Part shown: one piece after another, positions 1 through 7,757 of the stretch | How positions within the stretch are numbered: position 1 is the first letter of the stretch | How the letters are laid out: each line of letters opens with the position of its first letter | Assembly: GCF_001424425.1 (NCBI RefSeq) | Contig: NZ_LMPT01000010.1 | Location: 1-49,264 of the forward strand | Source of the DNA: Acidovorax sp. Leaf191 | GTDB taxonomy: Bacteria; Pseudomonadota; Gammaproteobacteria; Burkholderiales; Burkholderiaceae_C | Direction: 5' to 3' | Length of the DNA stretch: 49,264 nt | Made by a program: the position numbers and the translations under genes | Notes under the pieces: model-generated | Seen by the model: only the letters and a program-made list of their open reading frames with translations | Told to the model about the DNA's origin: nothing | The model's database searches: none

Positions 1-11
1 GGACTTTCATC

Positions 12-305
12 ATGAACAAGACTGCACGTTTCCTCTCCATCGCCGCTGTGTCCGCTTTCGCTGCCTTCGGTGCCCACGCTGACGAAGCCGATGCTTCGCA
101 ATTCGCCGCCAAGTACGACACCAGCCGCACCCGCGCCGAAGTGATGGCCGAAGCCTCCACCGTGGCTGCCACCAGCAGCACCATTCCTTCCGGTTCGCGC
201 GTCCTGTCCTTCACCTCCACGGCCGACCGCGCTGCCGTGCAGGCCCAGGCAGCAGAAGCCCTGCGCACCGGCCGCATCTCTTCGGGCGAAATCGGTTCGC
301 TGTAA
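12..305 (+). CDS. Small exported Ala-rich protein, DUF4148-like
   Basis: A 97-residue protein begins with a clear signal peptide: MNK followed by a hydrophobic stretch ending in AFGAHA, with probable cleavage before DEADA. The mature part is short and Ala/Ser/Thr-rich, with SRTRAEVMAEA near its start and LRTGRISSGEIG at its end. That pattern is typical of the small DUF4148-like periplasmic proteins common in Burkholderiales, whose function is unknown. A weak GGA lies just upstream of the ATG at the window edge. It is monocistronic, since a strong terminator follows about 50 bases after the stop. The exact family assignment is by pattern only. Confidence 0.75.
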   Translation: MNKTARFLSIAAVSAFAAFGAHADEADASQFAAKYDTSRTRAEVMAEASTVAATSSTIPSGSRVLSFTSTADRAAVQAQAAEALRTGRISSGEIGSL

Positions 306-353
306 TTTGCTGATATTGCGGCAGCATTAGCTGCTGTAGCCAAACTAAAAGTC

Positions 354-391
354 AAAAGGCTGGGGCTCCTTTCGGAGCCCCAGCCTTTTTT
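354..391 (+). terminator. Rho-independent terminator after the DUF4148-like gene
   Basis: A perfect 16-base-pair inverted repeat (354-369 and 374-389) with a TTTC loop is followed by a T run. The arms read AAAAGGCTGGGGCTCC and its exact complement. The A-rich foot of the 5' arm makes it usable from both strands. Confidence 0.93.
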
Positions 392-618
392 GCGTTGGCG
401 GCAGCAAAGCTTGCCAGCGCTATGACGCAGTGGTCGAAATAGGCAAAGCTGCCGCAAAAATCCTCAAATCAGCATAAACGAACATCCAAAACGCTCATGG
501 AAATTCATTCAATCAAATACGTTTTCTGACCATTGTTTGAGGTGTTGCGAGCCCAGTCCAACAATAAGATGCGCGCCGAAGAATTGATACCTTTAATCTC
601 CGCCAGCAAGCCATTCCC
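392..618. other. AT-richer intergenic stretch
   Basis: No convincing gene lies between the terminator and the next CDS. The stretch is visibly AT-richer than the rest of the window, consistent with a promoter region for the following lower-GC gene pair. I could not assign -35 and -10 boxes with confidence. Confidence 0.5.
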
Positions 619-1527
619 ATGATCAAGGCCGCCGCGCTCTATGCAGCCCACTCAATCATCACCGACTTCGAAAATTCATCCCAATTCGCAGCACACGTAG
701 CCTGGGGAGTGAACAGAAATCAGTTGATTCAACAACTTTTACATCGAATCAGTCACGGCCAATATTCCTGGCCTGACCAGGGCGATACCAGCCTTTGCGG
801 GCCTGCAGCCTTCATGTTTTGTCTTATCCATGATAGACCCGACCTGTATGTAGGGCACATCATTGACTTGTGGACTGGCCGCCCTGCGACGCTGGGCCAA
901 CGCAGCATAAAGCCCAGCGCACAAGTTCGAACCACCGCAGAGACCCGGACGGAGACCGTCAACCCCAGGACTGGCGCCAAAGAAATGCAGACCGTCCCTC
1001 AAGCCGCTCGCATCAATGCCGTCGACTGGATCAGCATGGCAAGCCTGCGCAACGATAGCCCCAGTCTGATTCCGTTTTCCAGTTACGATCATCCGTCGGC
1101 CATGGCTTCAGCAATAACGAGGCCCGCATATTTGAAAGCCTGGTTCAATGAGGTGGACTCTACAACGCTGCTTGACAACACCAACGAAATTTTCCCAATG
1201 GCGGATTGGAAGGAACTGCTGGAATTGGCCCCTTACCAGCCTAGCGCCTGGGTAGTAATGCTGGTTTCCGCTGCCATGTTTGGCGGTTCTGGCAGCACCT
1301 ACAAGAATCATTGGGTAGTATTGAACGGCCCTATCACGGTGAATGGAAGACCCATTAGCGGCTACTCGGCCAATCAGAAACCGGACCTTGCCACTGCCTC
1401 CGTCCAGGCTCGGATATTTACGTGGGGAGACGAAGCCAAGGGGTTGGCAAGCACTACTGCCTTGCCACACCTGTCACACTTTCTCAAGTGCTTTCACGGC
1501 GGCATCGCTTTCTCGTCCATCCCTTAG
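619..1527 (+). CDS. Uncharacterised protein with papain-like Cys/His signature
   Basis: A 302-residue protein without a signal peptide or membrane segment. Near residue 60 it has SLCGPAAF, and at about 231 it has KNHWVVLNG. A Cys in a CGP context near the N-terminus and a His before a hydrophobic beta strand near the C-terminus is the usual arrangement of papain-like (C39/NlpC-like) cysteine peptidases or amidotransferases. I infer Cys60 and His231 as a candidate dyad, with Asn237 a possible third residue. Base composition is clearly lower in GC than the flanking genes, suggesting transfer. The next gene starts 19 bases after the stop, so the two are probably cotranscribed. A secreted toxin/effector is possible, but no VgrG, PAAR or other secretion gene is in view. 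Confidence 0.6.
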   Translation: MIKAAALYAAHSIITDFENSSQFAAHVAWGVNRNQLIQQLLHRISHGQYSWPDQGDTSLCGPAAFMFCLIHDRPDLYVGHIIDLWTGRPATLGQRSIKPSAQVRTTAETRTETVNPRTGAKEMQTVPQAARINAVDWISMASLRNDSPSLIPFSSYDHPSAMASAITRPAYLKAWFNEVDSTTLLDNTNEIFPMADWKELLELAPYQPSAWVVMLVSAAMFGGSGSTYKNHWVVLNGPITVNGRPISGYSANQKPDLATASVQARIFTWGDEAKGLASTTALPHLSHFLKCFHGGIAFSSIP

Positions 1528-1546
1528 TACATCCAGCGATCTTCCA

Positions 1547-2899
1547 ATGTTCTCGCCCCACTTGATATCGAACCGTTTTCCTTGGCGCGCGGCCTGGATT
1601 CGCACTGGCACCTCCATCGTGGCGACGCTGCTGGCCACCACAAGTCTGGTGCTGCACGCTGCTGGCGCACCGTCAATTCCCACCCCAACTTCCGATCCCG
1701 CTCCATCTTCGGGCAGCCGCATGCTGAACACACGCTCTCAGCCTGTGCCACTTCAGTCATTGGGCATGCTCGGCACTACCAGCGAAAGCGTACAGGCCGA
1801 TTTTTCGCCCACCGGCGAAAGGTTTGCGCGCAGAAATGACAAAGAAATTGAGCTGTGGCAAACCTCGCCGCTCAAACGGCTCGTCCGCGTCGGAGCGAGC
1901 AACTGGACCGCCATCCATCAGATGCTGTTCAGCGCCAACGGTCAGCTGCACTACATTGACTACGACAGGCATCACTGGATCACGCCGGATCTGCAGCAAG
2001 GAACGGGTATCAAGATGAGCCTCTTGAGTGCAGATGGTCGGCACGCGCTGCGCATAGCACCGCAGGATGGTGAAGATGGTTTCGAGCCTATCTACTACGG
2101 TGCGACCAGCGATGTGTACGACCTGCAGGAAAAACGCAGCGTGTGCCAATTCCCGCACATTGATTTGTTGTCGGGCCCTGTTTTTGCCAATGGCTGGTTC
2201 GCGGTCCAACTGGCCTCTGTCGGGCCAAGGTCACCGCAACCACTGGCTGTGTGTGAGTTGGCCACGGGACGTGCAGTGCTCATGCCTTTTGGCGGGGCCA
2301 GCCGCTTGTACCCAACCTTGGATCCACAAGGTCGCTGGCTGATGGTCCACGCCAGCGGTACGCGCTTCCTGGGCTTGTCCAACTGGTCGGAACGCAAAGT
2401 CTTCGCCCTGCCTCTGGCACAGCACGCGTTCTCGCACAACCCTGACAACCAGCCCTACGCTTGTGTCCATTTGCCGTGTGGAAATCCCGACCCCTCGCCG
2501 ATGGCAAACCAGCTACCCCAGTTCGCCCCATTCATGTCGCCCGATGGCTCCTGGCTCGTATTTCGCGGCAGCGAATCGCTGCAGATCTTCAGGAACCCCC
2601 ATATGGCGCAAGTGGCCAAGCTGCCACATGCGGCCTTCAAAGACCCGTCCGCTGACGCAAAGACCGGGCACTACCGCATTGTGTTTTCAGCCAACAGCCG
2701 GTTCATGGGACTACAGGTGAACAACCACCTGTACCGCCTCGATCTGCAGGGTCAACCGTTGCAACTGCAAGAAATGGCGCCCCCGGTGGCCGACTTCAAT
2801 CTGCAGGCCATCTCCAGCGACGGCCTGCATTGGCTGGTTCAGCACAAGACAGGGCCCCAGCAAACTTTTCAAGGCGCTCTGTGGCGTGGCAATCCTTGA
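1547..2899 (+). CDS. Exported beta-propeller-like protein (WD40/PD40-type repeats)
   Basis: The frame is open from 1343, but its first 200 bases overlap the preceding gene, so I take the ATG at 1547 (about 450 residues). The N-terminus has basic residues and then a hydrophobic segment ending LVLHAAGAPS, a signal peptide or anchor. The rest contains recurring short units such as ADFSPTGERFARR, LFSANGQLHYI, LDPQGRWLMVH, MSPDGSWLVFRG and FSANSRFMGLQ. These resemble PD40/WD40 blade motifs of a six- or seven-bladed propeller. It follows the putative Cys/His protein by 19 bases and shares its lower GC. It may act as a partner or periplasmic binding protein for it, but the function is unknown. Confidence 0.6.
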   Translation: MFSPHLISNRFPWRAAWIRTGTSIVATLLATTSLVLHAAGAPSIPTPTSDPAPSSGSRMLNTRSQPVPLQSLGMLGTTSESVQADFSPTGERFARRNDKEIELWQTSPLKRLVRVGASNWTAIHQMLFSANGQLHYIDYDRHHWITPDLQQGTGIKMSLLSADGRHALRIAPQDGEDGFEPIYYGATSDVYDLQEKRSVCQFPHIDLLSGPVFANGWFAVQLASVGPRSPQPLAVCELATGRAVLMPFGGASRLYPTLDPQGRWLMVHASGTRFLGLSNWSERKVFALPLAQHAFSHNPDNQPYACVHLPCGNPDPSPMANQLPQFAPFMSPDGSWLVFRGSESLQIFRNPHMAQVAKLPHAAFKDPSADAKTGHYRIVFSANSRFMGLQVNNHLYRLDLQGQPLQLQEMAPPVADFNLQAISSDGLHWLVQHKTGPQQTFQGALWRGNP

Positions 2900-2988
2900 C
2901 CGGATTGCGAACACGAAACGCCTCAGACATGAAGTTGAAACAGGCCAACACGCGGCATTGACGCGGTCGGCCAACCCTCAGACTGCCG

Positions 2989-4008
2989 TCACTTCCCACC
3001 GCGCGCCGCAGCCACCGCGCCCTGCACTTCCTTCCACAGGTCTTCGCCGACATTGGCTGCAATGCTGGCGTTCACCGCGCCCAGCTTCTCGCGCATGCGG
3101 CTGGCTTCGGCGGATGACAGTTCGTTGACCTGCATGCCCTTGGCCTTGAGGTCGGCCAACGCCTTGGCGGCTTCGTCACGCGTGTCCTGGCGCTCGAAGT
3201 CGCGGCTCTTCCTGGCAGCGTCCAGCAGCACCTTTTGCTCGGCCTTGGAGAGGCCATCCCAGTACTTCTTGCTGACCAGCACGATCCAGGGGCTGTAGAC
3301 GTGGTTGGTCACCGTAAGGTACTTCTGCACCTCGTAGAACTTGCTCGACAGGATGGTGTTGTACGGGTTCTCCTGGCCGTCGACCGTGTTGGTTTCCAGG
3401 GCGGTGAAGAGCTCCGAGAACGGCAGAGGCACGGCGTTGGCGCCGAGGGTCTTGAAGCTGTCGAGGAACACGTTGTTCTGCATCACGCGCAGCTTGATGC
3501 CGTTCATGTCCTCCAGCTTGGCCACGGGGCGCTTGCTGTTGGTCAGGTTGCGAAAGCCGTTCTCCCAGTACACCAGGCCCACCAGGCCTTTTTCCTGCAG
3601 CTTGTCCATCACCTTCTGGCCCACGGGGCCGTCGAGCACCACGTCGGCTTCCTTGGCGTTGTTGAACAGGAAGGGCGTGTCCCAGATGGCCATTTCCTTG
3701 GTGATACCCACCAAGGTGGCGGTGGAGCCCACCATCATCTCCTGCGCGCCGCCGACCAGCGCCTGCTGCATCTGCAGGTCCGAGCCCAGTGCGGCAGCAC
3801 CGATGGCGCGCACCTTCATCTTGCCGCCCGACGCCTTTTCGACCTCCTGCGCAAACAGCTTGGTGGCGCGGCCCTGGTTGGACACTTCGTTGAGGCCATA
3901 GCCGAAGCGGATGATGCGCGGCTTGAAGTCCTGGGCGGCGGCCTGGAACGAGGCGGCAAAGGCAGCCACCGATAGGGCGGTCAGCAAGGTACGGCGGAAA
4001 GTCTTCAT
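2989..4008 (-). CDS. dctP: TRAP transporter periplasmic substrate-binding protein (DctP family)
   Basis: A 339-residue extracytoplasmic solute receptor. The start at 4008 is chosen because GGAG lies 6 bases before that ATG and the protein then begins MKTFRRTLLTALSV, a clean signal peptide cleaved near QAAAQ. Family features include FGYGLNEVSNQGRATKLFA, a mid-protein GLVYWENGFRNLTNSKRPV and the PLPFSELFTALETNTVDGQ stretch, whose Arg and Glu/Asn positions shape the carboxylate pocket in DctP proteins. It is the last gene of the gntK-dctQ-dctM-dctP run, 55 bases after dctM. Co-location with gluconokinase suggests gluconate or a related sugar acid as the ligand; this is inference from context. 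Confidence 0.92.
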   Translation of the reverse strand: MKTFRRTLLTALSVAAFAASFQAAAQDFKPRIIRFGYGLNEVSNQGRATKLFAQEVEKASGGKMKVRAIGAAALGSDLQMQQALVGGAQEMMVGSTATLVGITKEMAIWDTPFLFNNAKEADVVLDGPVGQKVMDKLQEKGLVGLVYWENGFRNLTNSKRPVAKLEDMNGIKLRVMQNNVFLDSFKTLGANAVPLPFSELFTALETNTVDGQENPYNTILSSKFYEVQKYLTVTNHVYSPWIVLVSKKYWDGLSKAEQKVLLDAARKSRDFERQDTRDEAAKALADLKAKGMQVNELSSAEASRMREKLGAVNASIAANVGEDLWKEVQGAVAAARGGK

Positions 4009-4063
4009 GGTTGTCTCCATTGGCAAAGAATTGAAAGGCACGAAAAAGAAAGCACCGCGGACA

Positions 4064-5365
4064 TCACCGCATCCACGTGACGGGCAAGGTCACGATCTGG
4101 GGGAAAGCCACCAGTAGCGCCAGGATGAACACGTAGGTGATGAGGAACGGGTTGACGCCCTTGATGACGCTGTGCATCGAGATGCGGCCCACGCCGGCCA
4201 CCACGTTGAGCACGGTGCCCACGGGCGGGGTGATGAGGCCGATGGCACCGTTGAGCACGAACATCAGGCCGAAGTAGACCGGGTCGATACCCGCCTTCAC
4301 GGCAATCGGCAGCATCACGGGCGCGAAGATCAGGATGGTGGGCGTGAGGTCGAGCGCCGTACCGATGAGCACCAGCACGATCATCATCACCGCCATCAGG
4401 ACGCGGGGGTTCTCCACCAGCGGGCCGAGCCAGCCGGTCAGCACGGTGGGCAGGTCGGCCAGCGTGATCATGTAGCTGGCCACCTGGGCGCCAGCGCACA
4501 GGAACATCACGATGGCGGTGGTCTTGGCGGCGCGCACCAGCACGCTGTAGATCTCGGACACCTTCATCTCGCGGTGCACGAACAGCGCGACCACCAGGGC
4601 ATAGAAGGCTGCGACGACCGCCGCCTCGGTGGGCGTGAACACGCCGGACTTCATGCCGCCGATGATGATCAACGGCATCAGCATGGCCCAGAAGGCCTTG
4701 AGCGTGGCGCGCAGGCGCTCGCGCAGGGGCAAGGCAGGCCGGCTGTCGGGCAGGTCGATGCCGCGCAGCACCCAGCGCCACGCGAAGATCAGGCCCACGC
4801 CCATCATCAACCCGGGCACGATGCCCGAGACGAACAGCGCCGAGATCGATGTGTTGGTCGTCACGCCGTAGATCACGAAGGGCATGGACGGCGGAATGAT
4901 GGGGGCGATGATCCCGCCCGAGGCGATCAGCCCGGCCGATGTGTTCATCGGGTAGCCCTGCTGGCGCATCATGGGCAGCAGGATGGTGGCCAGCGCCGCC
5001 GTGTCGGCCAGGGCCGATCCGCTCATGCTGGCCATGAGGACCGCCGCGCCGATGGCCACGTAGCCCAGCCCGCCGCGGATGTGGCCCACCCAGGCCTGCG
5101 CCATGTCGATGATGCGCCGGCTGATGCCGCCGGAATTCATGAGCTCGCCGGCCAGGATGAAGAAGGGCACGGCGAGCAGCGGGAAGCTGTCGACCCCGGC
5201 CACGAGGTTCTGGGCCAGCAGCTGGGTGTCGAAGAAGTCGAGCACCCAGGCCATGCCGGCGCCGGTGAGCACCAGGGCCAGGCCCATGTTCATGCCGGTG
5301 CCCATGAACACCAGCATGCCCAGCGAAAAGACGATGAAAGCCTGAGCTTCGGGACCCATGTGCAT
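4064..5365 (-). CDS. dctM: TRAP transporter large permease (DctM family)
   Basis: About 433 residues with some twelve hydrophobic segments; this is the ion-coupled transport subunit in the inner membrane. Family-typical stretches include FFILAGELMNSGGISRRI, GSALADTAAL, IIPPSMPFVIYGV and LNGAIGLITPPVG. The start ATG at 5365 overlaps the dctQ stop by one base (TGATG), and an AGAAG lies 7 bases upstream. A second ATG six bases further on (5359) has GGAG at good spacing and is an equally possible start. One-base overlap with dctQ shows translational coupling of the two membrane subunits. Confidence 0.93.
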   Translation of the reverse strand: MHMGPEAQAFIVFSLGMLVFMGTGMNMGLALVLTGAGMAWVLDFFDTQLLAQNLVAGVDSFPLLAVPFFILAGELMNSGGISRRIIDMAQAWVGHIRGGLGYVAIGAAVLMASMSGSALADTAALATILLPMMRQQGYPMNTSAGLIASGGIIAPIIPPSMPFVIYGVTTNTSISALFVSGIVPGLMMGVGLIFAWRWVLRGIDLPDSRPALPLRERLRATLKAFWAMLMPLIIIGGMKSGVFTPTEAAVVAAFYALVVALFVHREMKVSEIYSVLVRAAKTTAIVMFLCAGAQVASYMITLADLPTVLTGWLGPLVENPRVLMAVMMIVLVLIGTALDLTPTILIFAPVMLPIAVKAGIDPVYFGLMFVLNGAIGLITPPVGTVLNVVAGVGRISMHSVIKGVNPFLITYVFILALLVAFPQIVTLPVTWMR

Positions 5366-5892
5366 CACTCCACTTCTGCGCCGTGACCCAGGTCCAGCGG
5401 CTTGCGTTGAATCAGTTCGATGAAGGCCATCACACCGATGGCCATCGCGCACAGGAAGGCAGGCAGCGGCAGCAGCGCGGCCGAGTAGCCCAGCACCACC
5501 GAGTGGCTGCCCAGACCCACCACCACCTGCTGCCATGCTCCCCAGGCCAGCATGGCGCAGGCGGCGATCACCAGCAGCCGGATCAGCGCGCTGAGCGCTG
5601 CAAAAGCCAGCGGCCGCCGGGCCAGCAAGCCGGCCAGGCTGGTAAAGGCCATGTGTTCACCCGCGGGGTAGGCGGCCGCCGCGCCGATGAACACCATCCA
5701 CACGAACAGCAGGCGCGACAGCTCTTCGCTGGCCACCACGCCGCTGCCAAAGCCATAGCGCAGCACCACGTTGACGAAGACCGCCACGGCCATCACGCCC
5801 AGGCAGGCGGCCATCAGGGCCTCGGCCGTCCGGGTGAAGCGGCCCGCCGGCCGGGGTGTGGGGGAATCGGGCGGGAGGGGTGTGTTGCTCAT
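5365..5892 (-). CDS. dctQ: TRAP transporter small permease (DctQ family)
   Basis: 175 residues with four predicted membrane segments. The characteristic DctQ stretch FVNVVLRYGFGSGVVASEEL followed by SRLLFVWMVFIGAAAAYPAG is present at about residues 40-75. The start codon overlaps the gluconokinase stop in an ATGA arrangement, so kinase and transporter form one transcription unit. Together with DctM and DctP it completes a three-part sodium-coupled importer. Confidence 0.92.
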   Translation of the reverse strand: MSNTPLPPDSPTPRPAGRFTRTAEALMAACLGVMAVAVFVNVVLRYGFGSGVVASEELSRLLFVWMVFIGAAAAYPAGEHMAFTSLAGLLARRPLAFAALSALIRLLVIAACAMLAWGAWQQVVVGLGSHSVVLGYSAALLPLPAFLCAMAIGVMAFIELIQRKPLDLGHGAEVE

Positions 5893-6410
5893 GCTGCCTC
5901 CGTGGCGGCAATCCAGGCGGACGCCTGTTGTTGAAGGGTTGCCAGGTCCACCGTGGCATCGAGCCGCAGCACGCCGGCCTCACCGACGGGCGACTCCAGC
6001 GTGGCGAACTGGCTGTCGACCAGGGCGGTGGAAAAGAAGTGGGTCCCCGCCCGCGCCGCCACGCGCTGGCCGGCACTGGCGCGGTCGATCTCCAGGAACA
6101 CGAAGCGCAGCCCGGGGCAGGCATTGCGCAGGCGGTCGCGGTACGCCTTCTTGAGCGCCGAGCAGGTCAGCACCACGCCCTGCGGGTGCGCCTGCAGCAG
6201 TTGGCCCAGCGTGGCGAGCCAGCCCTCGCGGTCGGCGTCGGTGAGCGCGATGCCCTGGCGCATCTTTTCCCGGCTGGCGGGGCTGTGGTGGTCGTCCCCT
6301 TCGATCAGGGGCAGGCGCTCGGCCTGGGCCAGGGCGGAACCCAGGCTGGACTTGCCGCAACCTGCCACACCCATGACCACCAGAAACACCGATGACGGTA
6401 CAAAATTCAT
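5889..6410 (-). CDS. gntK: Gluconokinase (GntK/IdnK family)
   Basis: A 173-residue P-loop kinase that phosphorylates D-gluconate to 6-phosphogluconate for the Entner-Doudoroff or pentose phosphate route. The Walker A motif GVAGCGKSS is at about residues 14-22. It is followed by the family stretches LIEGDDHHSPASREKM, GIALTDADREGWL and VVLTCSALKKAYRDRLR. The first ATG at 6410 is used; upstream extension would need a TTG start. No good ribosome site is visible, and the start lies 2 bases from an operator-like palindrome. It heads an operon whose later genes encode a TRAP importer, implying that the imported sugar acid is phosphorylated here. Confidence 0.93.
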   Translation of the reverse strand: MNFVPSSVFLVVMGVAGCGKSSLGSALAQAERLPLIEGDDHHSPASREKMRQGIALTDADREGWLATLGQLLQAHPQGVVLTCSALKKAYRDRLRNACPGLRFVFLEIDRASAGQRVAARAGTHFFSTALVDSQFATLESPVGEAGVLRLDATVDLATLQQQASAWIAATEAA

Positions 6411-6411
6411 A

Positions 6412-6428
6412 TTGGTAGCGCTATCCAA
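6412..6428. promoter_or_regulatory. GntR-type operator (TAGCGCT core), copy 1
   Basis: The palindromic core TAGCGCTA (6416-6423) is flanked by TTGG and TCCAA, immediately upstream of gntK. The same AGCGCTATCC string recurs at 6531. TAGCGCT is the core reported for gluconate repressor (GntR/LacI family) sites in pseudomonads. Its place next to gntK and a LacI-family gene supports repression by that protein. Confidence 0.7.
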
Positions 6429-6524
6429 CGAACTTTTGAAAAAGCATCCTTGCCGGATGCTCAAAATACAGAGGAAATTTCCGCCTCTTCGGATAAAAAT
6501 CAGGCATTCGCCTTGTCCAAGCCA

Positions 6525-7604
6525 ATGGACAGCGCTATCCTAACCAGATCCCAGCCCATACCCATCCGGGTTAACCCTTTGAACAAACCAGAGTCCCGCC
6601 GCCGCTCCAGCGGCCGCATCACGCTCAGCGACGTGGCCAAAACCGCCGGGGTGAGCCCCATCACCGCGTCGCGCGCACTGCGCGGCGAGCGGGGTGTGGC
6701 CCAGGAGCTGGTGCAGCGTGTGAAGGATGCCGCGCAGCAAATGGGCTACGTGCCCGACCCCGCAGCCCGCGCACTCGCCTCGCAACGCAGCGTGCAGGTG
6801 CCGGTGCTGGTGCCGCTGCTGTCCAACGCACTGTTCGTCGACGTGCTGGACGCCGTGCACCGCACCCTCTTCCCGCACGGCTACCAGGCGCTGATCGGCG
6901 TGACGCACTACGACCCGCAGGAAGAAGAGCAGTTGCTGCGCACCTACCTGGCCCACCGCCCGGCGGGCCTGCTGGTGACGGGCTTTGACCGCACCGAGGC
7001 ATCGCGCCAGATGATCGCCACCAGCGGCGTGCCCTGCGTGCACCTGATGGAGATGACGTCGGCGCACGGCGTGTACTGCGTGGGCTTTTCGCAGCAGGAT
7101 GCAGGCCACGCCATGACGGCGCATTTGCTCGCGCAGGGCCGCAAGCACGTCGCGTTCGTCGCGGCGCAGCTGGACCCGCGCACCCTGCAGCGCGCCGAAG
7201 GCTACCGCCGCTGCCTGCGCGAGGCGGGCCTCTACGACCCGCGGCTGGAGCTGCTCAGCGCCCAGCCGTCCTCCATCCGCCTGGGCGCCGAGCTCCTGGA
7301 AGAAGTGCTGCGCACCCGCCCCGGCGTGGATGCCGTCTTCTTCTGCAACGACGATCTGGCGCAGGGCGGCGTGCTGGCGGCGCACCGGCTGGGGCTGTCC
7401 GTTCCGGGCCAGGTGGCGATTGCAGGGTTCAACGACCTGGCGGGCAGCGACCAGATGCTGCCGCCGCTGACCACCGTGCGCACACCGCGTTCGGCGATTG
7501 GCGAGGCCAGTGCGCAGATGCTGCTGGCGCTGATGCGGGGCGAACTGCCGGATCAGAACTCGGTGGACCTGGGCTTCGAGCTGACGGTGCGCGGGAGCAC
7601 GTAG
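6525..7604 (+). CDS. gntR: LacI-family transcriptional regulator, gluconate repressor type (GntR)
   Basis: A LacI-family repressor of about 359 residues. The helix-turn-helix is ITLSDVAKTAGVSPITASRA followed by LRGERGVAQELVQRV. The periplasmic-binding-protein-like sugar domain follows, with VPLLSNALFVDVLDAVH, LLVTGFDRTEASRQMI, FFCNDDLAQGGVLAAHRLGL and VAIAGFNDLAGSDQMLPPLT. The start is uncertain: ATG 6525 is the first ATG, but the HTH lies unusually far in, and TTG 6579 would give a normal N-terminus beginning with the residues NKPESRRRS. Divergent from gntK with matching operators between them, it most likely represses the gluconokinase-TRAP operon, relieved by gluconate or 6-phosphogluconate. 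Confidence 0.88.
   Translation: MDSAILTRSQPIPIRVNPLNKPESRRRSSGRITLSDVAKTAGVSPITASRALRGERGVAQELVQRVKDAAQQMGYVPDPAARALASQRSVQVPVLVPLLSNALFVDVLDAVHRTLFPHGYQALIGVTHYDPQEEEQLLRTYLAHRPAGLLVTGFDRTEASRQMIATSGVPCVHLMEMTSAHGVYCVGFSQQDAGHAMTAHLLAQGRKHVAFVAAQLDPRTLQRAEGYRRCLREAGLYDPRLELLSAQPSSIRLGAELLEEVLRTRPGVDAVFFCNDDLAQGGVLAAHRLGLSVPGQVAIAGFNDLAGSDQMLPPLTTVRTPRSAIGEASAQMLLALMRGELPDQNSVDLGFELTVRGST
6527..6543. promoter_or_regulatory. GntR-type operator (AGCGCTATCC), copy 2
   Basis: GGACAGCGCTATCCTAA repeats the ten-base AGCGCTATCC of the site next to gntK. It falls at or just after the ATG at 6525, so either the repressor gene starts further downstream (TTG at 6579) or the operator overlaps its first codons. 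Two sites about 111 bases apart would suit autoregulation or looping. Confidence 0.6.
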
Positions 7605-7757
7605 CCCCAGGCACGGCCGCTTCGCGGCGTCCTCCGGAGGAGGCTACCGGTGGCACGCGCAGCCGCATTCCGGGCATTGCTGGTCGTGGCAGCGCCCATT
7701 GCGAACGCGCTGCAGCCTGGCCAAGCTGGGGCAGGCTGTGCCGGCGAGGTTGGGGCC

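Noticed and set aside
4172..5386. Plus-strand open frame of 404 codons opposite dctM
   Set aside because: The translation is dominated by His, Gln, Asp and Gly with no fold-like pattern. DctM on the other strand is certain.
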